The notes below the pieces were generated by a model that was not told the DNA's origin, did not search any database, and saw nothing but the letters and a program-made list of their open reading frames with translations. Below, one piece after another: positions 56,605 to 64,000 of a stretch of 64,000 nt of DNA; within the stretch, counting starts at the first letter, position 1; every line of letters starts with the position of its first letter. The position numbers and the translations under genes are program-made. The stretch comes from Adiantum capillus-veneris (Eukaryota; Streptophyta; Polypodiopsida; Polypodiales; Pteridaceae): the NCBI GenBank assembly GCA_014529385.2, contig CM043942.1, positions 57,475,340 through 57,539,339 of the forward strand. The letters run 5' to 3'.

Positions 56605-57904
56605 ATTCAAAGACTGGGATTGACAAAGCCCCTATAATTCAATCAACGGCTCTAGAATCCACTGATTCTCTCAGTTTTGAAGTGCCCAACCAGTGCTCCA
56701 ACAATCCAACATTCTGAAACATCTACTCATGAGTCATATTCAATTGTTGCTACTTCATCTAGTGTAGATGATCAGAAATCCATGCCTACAATTATATTGG
56801 ATTTAAATGATCTATTATTGAAACCTTCCTCTTAGCCGTCCTCACACCATGAGTCAATGCAGATAGTTTCAGAAAGATATGTTATACTCATGCCAAGTTG
56901 CATATGCCAGTTTGCGTACAATTCTTAAGACCATATTACAAAGATTTAATGTTTCAATCTAGTCAACATCTACTAGGGACAATGTACTTCAAATCCTTAG
57001 AGAACTAAACAACTTAGCTAGGGATACATTACCTTTCTTTGCAATTTGGTATCAAGAGGGTTGCTACACTGCTCAAAGCCAAAAATTATTTAGACTTGAA
57101 AATCCAAATGTTGAGGCAATGTTCAAGTCTTTGCCCAAAATGGCCATGGTGTTTGAATGTGATCCACAAAGAACATTACTTATTGATGACTCTCCTTACA
57201 AGCGATGTATTTCACCTATAAAAGAAAATATTTTCCCAGCACAATTTGATGGTGAAAAAATGGTTGACAATGTGCTCTTGGGGGAGTTGCTTCCCTACTT
57301 GTTTCAACTTGATGAGAGAAGGTATGTGCACGATTTGGTTGCTTCTAATCATTATGGACAACTTGAAGTGACAAATAACAATGAATACAAAGAGATCATA
57401 GAGTATTGGAAGCATAAAAAATGATGCTTGGTTAGCTAGGGTGTTCTTTACAAGACTAATACCACTTGAAAAATATGACAAAGGTGAAACTACCCTTCAG
57501 GAAAAACTAGATCAAGCAAGTGACACAATCCATTGCAATGAAATGAGATGATCCCAAATACAAGAAATATTGTCAAAGGAAGGTACACCCATTGAAATCA
57601 TAAAGGCACCACAATTGATCTCTTTATCTAGGCAATTGGGTTGTAGCACAAAAGGACCATTGAAGGCAACCACTGCAAAGGCTTATATAAATAAGGTGAA
57701 AGCTAAGAACAATCTTTTAAATATGGATAGAAAAAAATTCCTAAGGTACTATTGAAATGTCCTAACCCTTGATACACATGCTTGAATATTCATATCCATG
57801 GTATCTAATCAATCTTTCTTTTTATTCCTTCTTACAGATACTCACAAAGGGTATATCTTGATGGGGCTCAATTGATACGAGTTTTGACATTTTTTTCAAA
57901 ATGA
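56605..57904 (+). pseudogene. FCP1/NIF-like phosphatase gene fragment with an intron
   Basis: It begins after an acceptor (CTTTCTTAG). PTIILDLNDLLLK near 56,785 resembles the DLNGLL form of motif I in plant FCP1-like proteins, followed by ERYVILMPSC. In another frame are FAIWYQEGCYTAQSQKLFRL, then LLIDDSPYKRCISP, ENIFPAQFDG and LLPYLFQLDERRYV (57,119-57,424), matching the conserved DDSPYK block of the HAD-type NLI-interacting-factor domain. A frameshift in an A run leads into a further 160 codons with one TGA. A 92-bp intron with GT...AG ends (57,746-57,837) joins KKFLR to YSQRVYLDG without a frame change, ending at TGA 57,902. Several defects show it is dead. Confidence 0.6.
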
Positions 57905-59429
57905 CAAAGCAACCACCTATATTTTGCTTATCAATTTTTCACTTTGTAATCATACAAATAAAAGTGAAGATTATGCTTCTTCTTAAGATCGCGTATTTAG
58001 GATTGTAAAATTTTCAATTGTCATTTAAACTTTTGCTAGCAATACTTTGTACTTATTTATTTTAATAAAAAAGGTCAAAGACCCAAGTTTTTATTTTTTT
58101 TAAAAGTCATTGATTGCCTCATTTTTGTAGAGTTCTATTCCATTGAGGAAGTTAGAATCTATCACAAACTAATTAAGACACATTTGGAGCCTAGATTAGA
58201 CAAGTGGTGTACCTTCATAAATTTATTAGATAAGTGGTGGACCTTCAAAAATTTATTATTGAGTTAGATATTAACCTAGACAAGTGAAAGACCTTCAAAT
58301 CAACACTTGAATTTCCTACTTAGATCCTTTATTTGTCAAGTGAAAGCTGACATTCAAATTCCTTTTAGGATGACACATTAGTTATCTACTTATAACCTAA
58401 CTTGGATGACCGATGACTGCTACATCTCATTATATTTCAATAAAGACTTCATTTGAGTTCAAAATTACTAACTTTGACCCATTTTACAACATATCATAAA
58501 TGGTGGGAAAAATTACTCTCTATGATATAAGAAAATAGGGTTTAGACCAATGGCATCACATAACATAGGTTGGGACCAATGCTGTGAGACCCTCTTTTCC
58601 TTTCCTAGATTGTTCATCTATTGAATCTTGCTTATGTCTATGTTTCAATAGATTCTAGCCTAGACAAGTGGTGGATCTTGCTTGCTTCAATTCTGTGTAG
58701 CTTGGACAAGTGGTGGTACGTGGGAATAACATTTAGCTATCAATTTTAAGCCAATTTTTTTTTTAAAGTGTGGACATCCCTTATGTCCACATTTGAAAGA
58801 AGCCTCTAGTTTGGACAAGTGGTGGACCTTGAAACCAAATCCCCAATGCTATAGCATATCATTTGTTGGACAAATGGTGAGAGAAAATACCTTCCATGCT
58901 ATAACATAACATAGGCTTGGGACCCTCTATCAATTTTCCATGCATGGGTTTGTGGTTGATCTTGCTTCTTTGAATGTTTCAATAGAGTGTACCTTGGATA
59001 AGTTTTCAATATTGCTTCTATCTATGCTCCAATGAACTCAAGCTTGGACAAGTGGTGGAACTTGATACCAAAGCTCATGTGCTAAAATATAGCATATCTT
59101 AATAAAGAATCAATGGAACTTGTAATGGTTTTTATTGCTTAGTTTTGACATTTGGTGAATCTTGTTTCTCTCCATTTGCAACAGAGCATAGCTTAGACAA
59201 GTGATGGGCCTTGTTTATATCCATGAAGAGAAGACTGGACATATGGTGGGCCTTGTTTCTCTTCCCCACAAAGAGACGATTGGACATATGGTGGGCCTTA
59301 GAACTAGAATCTCTATTCTAAAATGAAATATACGCTATACAAGTGCTATACCTTGAGATCAACTACCCATGCTCCTAGAGATGATAGGTTGGGCATGTGG
59401 ATAGCTAAATCATTTACGCTAGCCAAGGA

Positions 59430-60520
59430 AAACTAGTAAAAGGTCCACCATCCAATCTCACATCCATTGAAGTCCTAGTGAAGTATGAAGAGAAGCAAGG
59501 TATACTTAGTCCAATTGAATCCTGAATAAAAACAAGGCATATCACTAGATAATCCAAGGTATGAGAAATAATTTTAAGGTCCACCACTTATCCAACCTAT
59601 ACTATATTGTCGCATGGGGCTTACAAGATACCTTTTTGGATTAAAATCCTTAAAGTTTTAAGAATCAAGAGAGTAAATGTCCATAAAGCATTGTCTATGC
59701 ATTGGAAATTTTGTTAATATCCACCACTTGCCCAATCTTAGATCTATGAATACATTAAGAGAATCAAGGTCCATCACTTGTCCAAGGTTAGCTCCATTGA
59801 AACATAGGGATATCTTGGTTGTCTAAGTTAGGAATAGGGAATCAACACAAAATCCACCACTTGTATGACCTATGATATATTCTAGATGGTTGATATAAGG
59901 CTCACCACCAAGAGAAGATTTATTGAAACACAAATAGACATATACCATGGATGCAACCTTACTATCATAGGTTCAATCTATCATCTCTATTATCATGGTA
60001 GGTTTGGTCCTAAGCTCCACCACATGTCCAACCTATATTTTGTTGTAAAATAGAGATTTGGTTTTCAACATCACCACCTATCCAAACCCTAATCCATTGG
60101 TGCTTGAAGAGAAGCAATGTTCACCACTTCTCTAAGCTATGCTTCCTTAAAACACACAAAGAGTAAATTCCACAACTTATCCAAGGTTGAAGAGAAGCAA
60201 GGTCCACCATTTGTCCAAGGTATTCTTCCTTAAAACACATAGAGATTAAAATCCACCACTTCTTCAAGCTTTTTATTGTGAATGACTACAAGGTCCAGCA
60301 CTTTTCCAAACTATCATCTCTAATAGAGTGTCTAGATGAGTAATGTCCAAGGTTCCCCACTTATTGAATATTCTCTCCATTGATCATAGAGAGAAGAAAG
60401 GTTCACCACCTATCCAAGCAAAGATTCATTGAAACATAGAGAGAAGAAAAAATCCACCAGCTATCCAAACTAGTTAAAAAAAACACTCTACAAGGTCCAT
60501 TTCTTTTCCAGTTTTCCACT
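59430..60520 (-). repeat. Reversed array of the same units
   Basis: At least fourteen copies of AAGGTCCACCACTTGTCCAA, the reverse complement of the unit to the left, for example near 59,438, 59,578, 59,718, 59,770, 60,015, 60,200, 60,290 and 60,400. The orientation switch is at about 59,420. After 60,600 a few forward copies return. Confidence 0.75.
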
Positions 60521-61063
60521 CTATTTTGTATCATGAAGAGTTTGGTTACAAAGTTTAGCACTCGTCACAAGCTAGGCTCTAATGGAGAGTGGAGAGAAGC
60601 AAGTGGTTTACTCATTTACTCACATGGCCCTAGCATGGATTGTTTGGGAGTCTTAAGACTAAATCCCCATTGTATAATTGAGAATAGGTCCATGGACCTT
60701 ATATTAATATCCCATGCTTAGGTTGAACAAGTAGTTCTATATATGCTAAGATTGAGTAGACATTAGTAAAAACCCTATGTTACACTAATCAAGATTGAAA
60801 CTTTATTTGACTACTTGTACAAGTGGTTATAGGTTTTTGTTTCCTTATCCAACCGGATCTTATATTGGAAAAGTGGTAGACTTGATACCTAATCACCCAT
60901 TCTAATGTAGATAATTGGTTGAGAACTTATGCACTTCAATCATATCTTTGACAAGTAGTACTTGACTTAGATCTAGTTGAACTTTATGACATTGAGACTA
61001 AGAGAGAGTTCAACATGAAGAAGTTTAAGTTTTCAATTTGACTTTGTTTATAGTAATTATTAT
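60521..61063. other. AT-rich flank with a few decayed units
   Basis: Weak forward units near 60,720 and 60,868 (GGAAAAGTGGTAGACTTGAT). No ORF or structure beyond these. Confidence 0.4.
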
Positions 61064-63061
61064 TGTAATAGAAATGGCCTGATAACTTGTAGAGAAGCGG
61101 AATTAAGAGAAAGTATTTGATGAAATTACTTGGAGAGCATAATGGGTGAACCTCATTAGTGGTAGCAACATAAACATAACAGTTAATTAACTAGGCATGA
61201 ACAATACTTTTGCAAGAGAGAGAGAATTAGAGAACATGACAACAGTTGAGAACCGGATTTATGTGGAGCCTGTCCCCCCTCCAATAGGCATTTGTATTAT
61301 AGATTTTCCCATTAAAGGAGACTTGGTACAATACAATCTTTGTTTTCTTTCTGACCTATGTGATGCAATGAAGATGGAAATCTTCATGTACCACTAACAT
61401 AGCATAAATTGAAGAAAGCATCAACTGGACCAACCCTCAGTCCCAAGACCTCAAACACCTTCGAAGGTGGAGAGAGCTAGCAGGGAATGAGGATAGGGAA
61501 GAGGAAGAAGAAGTAGTATACGAGAAAGAACTATTCCCTTACTTATCATCACTCTTACATGATACAAAACAACTCATTAACTTTGATAAACCATAAACCA
61601 TAACTTCACATATATGCAAAAAAACATAACTTTTTATCATTTTTAGGTGGATGCATAACATCTCAAAGGTTTCTTGATGAGATCAACTCTTATACTATAG
61701 CGTGGGAAAGCATGGACATTGCAGCTCCTATCAATGGCATGTCTATCACTGGCAGCAAAAATGGAAGATTCATAACACACAAATGAAAGTTTTTGACCTC
61801 AAACCAATGCATCGATCTCAGCTCCATAATATAGACTAACACCTTATCACATCACTTTGCCCATATGAGACTCGTGCAACAGACGGTAACACGAAAAGAA
61901 ATCCACTTTATTCATAACTGCTTGTATGGTTGGGAGTGACTAACCATATACCCTCATATAAGTTTACCACTTGAAATCTTTAGCATAGCATAATAGATTA
62001 GTAACGATGAAGATGAAGAATGTGGCAAGCTCAAGATTTCAAGCATGTGTCTTGGTTGGATTTGCACTCCATAGCCAAGAAGCTTAGTGTAGGTTCACAC
62101 TTCTCAAGGAGCTAGAGAAAGAGGTGGATCTCTTGCACTAGCAAAGTACATAGTAATGAAAAAGTGAGTGTGTGTGGGAGAGTATACCCTCCAAGGAAGA
62201 CCCTTGCTTCATGCTCGACCCCCTCTTGTAGCACTCTTCGGCATCTGATTGGACCTCCTCAAGCCTCGCCAATCACAGCACAAGTGCATTCTAGGAAAGC
62301 TTGGTAATCTTGGGACTAGTGTCCCCCTTTCCACTTTGGGAGAGAGGACTTGATAAATGCAAAAAAAATAAAATAAATGTGATAAATTCTCATTGGAACC
62401 CCTTTTAGGCCTGGCCAATAGGATTCAAGCACCTCATGAAGTTAACATGGGTAGGGGCTTGACATGTGTCCTTGCTACCTCTCTAGGCCTGGGCTTACCT
62501 TGTGTGTGTGAGTGTGTGTTCTCTCTCTAGCCCTAAGAAAAGGGCTCGCCCCCTCAAGGATAGGGATATTATTGACTTTCTTGACCAAGCACCTTAGTCA
62601 TGAAGCATGACTAAGCACTCTTACTAGGGGGTGTTTCCACAAGCATCTCAAGCATGCATGTCCAAGATTCTCAAGAACCTTAATCATGCAGCAGGTCAAG
62701 CACCTCAATAAATTTAATCAAGCACCTCAAGCAGGACAAAGACCTCAAGCTTGAACTGGGTTCCCACCTCAAGTTCAGACCTAGCTTAACTATGGTCTTA
62801 GGTCTAAGGACTTTTAACACTAACCTTTGGATATCTTAATGAAGCTAACCCTAAGGTTTTTTTTACGCTTCATTAGTAGCCTTGCTCTTTGAGAGAGGTC
62901 ATCTCTTATTTGAGCCCTTTACCATTGGTCCCTTGTTGAGATAGATTTGAAGCACCTGTCTATATTCTACCTCCTGTTTCCCATTTATCTCTCCCATATT
63001 AAATGATGATTTCAATATGAGAAAGTCTTTTTGGAATAGGTAGATATTAGATTTTATGACA
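61064..63061 (-). repeat. Family A 3' LTR, second element
   Basis: About 2.0 kb, starting TGTAATAG and ending TTTTATGACA. It matches 52,873-54,403 in order with insertions. It is followed by a polypurine tract, so it is a 3' LTR of a minus-strand element whose body would be to the right. Confidence 0.75.
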
Positions 63062-63075
63062 TTACCTCTCTCTTG
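63062..63075 (-). promoter_or_regulatory. Polypurine tract, family A second element
   Basis: The minus strand reads CAAGAGAGAGGTAA before TGTCAT, identical to 203-216. Confidence 0.75.
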
Positions 63076-63447
63076 AAATAATAGTCGTCCTCGACTATGA
63101 GGTAGAAGAGATAATGTATTAGTCATTAGTCTACATTACTTAGCGGGTAGAGGATCCCTTTTTACCCTACGACATCATTCCAAGATGGATGACTAATCCA
63201 TTTGGTGCTTCGGAGACATAGCTTCCGCAAGCATGTTTTCTCTTTATTTGCTATCATAATGCCAAAGTAGAATGACAAGTTCTACTTGGTGCTTGAGAGA
63301 AGTTGTCAATCAAACATGATTCTAAGCATGCATACTACTTAAATTTGTGCACATAAAAAGAGAGCTAGTCTTATAAGACCAAAACATTGGTCATAAGAAG
63401 AAATTTGTACATTTGATTACTCTAATGTAGCAGTGTAAGCATTGATA
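63076..63447 (-). other. Family A 3' internal fragment
   Basis: Diverged copy of 217-586, reaching the last codons of pol (before GTAAGCATTGA), then cut off by a family D LTR edge. Confidence 0.7.
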
Positions 63448-63633
63448 CGGTTCATACTGAGGCGGTCCGGGGCGGGCAACAAGAAGACTGGCCTCTAAGC
63501 ACTCTTCTAGGCTCCCGGGCTGCTCAATTGGGTTGGGGTTGGAAAAAACAACAAACACACACACAAATCTGCAACCTAACCCTACACAAATTTGGGGCAC
63601 CACCTAGTTTTGGATGCGAACTAGGACGCGTAA

Positions 63634-63707
<74 letters not shown>

Positions 63708-64000
63708 CTTGGGATGCTTTGAAATGTGTCGTCAATGATGAAGCAAACACAATTATATATGTAAGAAAGAGAGAGAAGGGGGAGGGGGTGCTTGTTGTTT
63801 TAATACCTTCTTACAAATCTGTCATGACCAATCAAAGTGAGATTAGTATTTGTTCAACATAGCTTGAGTAAGTTACACCACAACACATTACAAGAAAAGC
63901 CACCCCAATCACTGTCTTAAGGCCAGGGGAGTTCTCTCCACCATGTCGCCCTCTTACAATATGTGGGATTTATGGCTAAATTGATGACAACACCCAGAGA
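63448..64000 (-). repeat. Family D LTR, copy E (left part)
   Basis: It shares with the other family D LTRs GGCCTCTAA (about 63,490), GGGGCACCACCTAG (about 63,594) and a GA run just after. It continues past the window end. Confidence 0.5.
63637..63705. repeat. (GA)n microsatellite
   Basis: 69 bases of uninterrupted GA inside the family D LTR. Confidence 0.95.

Larger units (their letters stand above)
54404..59420 (+). repeat. Forward array of decayed GGACAAGTGGTGGACC units
   Basis: At least fifteen copies of a unit centred on GCTTGGACAAGTGGTGGACC, often followed by TTGAAACCAAATCCCCATGC, for example near 54,990, 56,165, 56,315, 58,190, 58,665, 58,700, 58,810, 59,045 and 59,190. Spacing is irregular. 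Exon-like blocks lie between them. Confidence 0.75.

Noticed and set aside
63528-63862. ORFs with Arg-Glu repeats
   Set aside because: Produced by translating the GA microsatellite.

Overview
The window looks like intergenic DNA from a large, repeat-rich land-plant nuclear genome. Nearly everything that can be recognised is LTR-retrotransposon sequence of plant Ty1/copia and Ty3/gypsy type, much of it nested, truncated or broken by stop codons. There is no rRNA, tRNA or CRISPR array and no intact ordinary gene. The species cannot be named from this sequence; a fern or gymnosperm is a guess from element density and decay. Names used below (families A-E, Copia-1 to 3) are local to this window.

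Layout. 1-1,735: the 3' end of a minus-strand chromovirus (family A: LTR, polypurine tract, chromodomain, integrase). 3,001-3,790: a plus-strand gypsy gag relic. 4,481-21,453: a minus-strand gypsy (family B). Its integrase is split by Copia-1 (7,842-19,142), and Copia-1 is itself split, inside its 5' LTR, by Copia-2 (13,285-18,664, perfect 5-bp target duplication). A solo LTR (8,840-9,131, perfect target duplication) sits in the Copia-1 RNase H. 21,469-29,309: a chimeric gypsy (family C) interrupted by the fairly complete Copia-3 (21,851-27,085, perfect target duplication). 29,310-38,280: a gypsy-like family (D) made of a long LTR, a gag, an ORF upstream of gag, and a conserved ORF with a predicted membrane segment where pol is expected. 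Two copies of the membrane ORF and two of the gag are present. 38,373-39,233: a plus-strand Copia-2-like 3' end. 39,531-44,420: the second family D gag, split by a probable 3.4-kb LTR that contains a 151-bp tandem repeat. 44,520-49,295: the 5' end of another minus-strand gypsy (family E), whose 2.3-kb leader carries a 22-bp palindrome five times at about 290-bp spacing. 49,296-52,469: two gypsy pol relics joined head to head. 52,860-54,403: the primer-binding site and 5' LTR of a family A element.

54,404-61,063 differs from the rest. It is filled with decayed copies of a motif around GGACAAGTGGTGGACC that runs forward to about 59.4 kb and reversed from 59.43 to 60.5 kb. It encloses plus-strand exon-like blocks, one resembling an FCP1/NIF-type phosphatase domain, with a plausible 92-bp intron. 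61,064-64,000 is another family A 3' LTR followed by the edge of a family D LTR.

The coding parts therefore do not form a pathway. They are the usual retrotransposon set (Gag, aspartic protease, integrase, reverse transcriptase, RNase H) plus three kinds of accessory ORF whose function is not known: the family D membrane ORF, the family D ORF upstream of gag, and a coiled-coil ORF downstream of the family B integrase. The order of insertion can be read directly: gypsy B, then Copia-1, then Copia-2 and the solo LTR.
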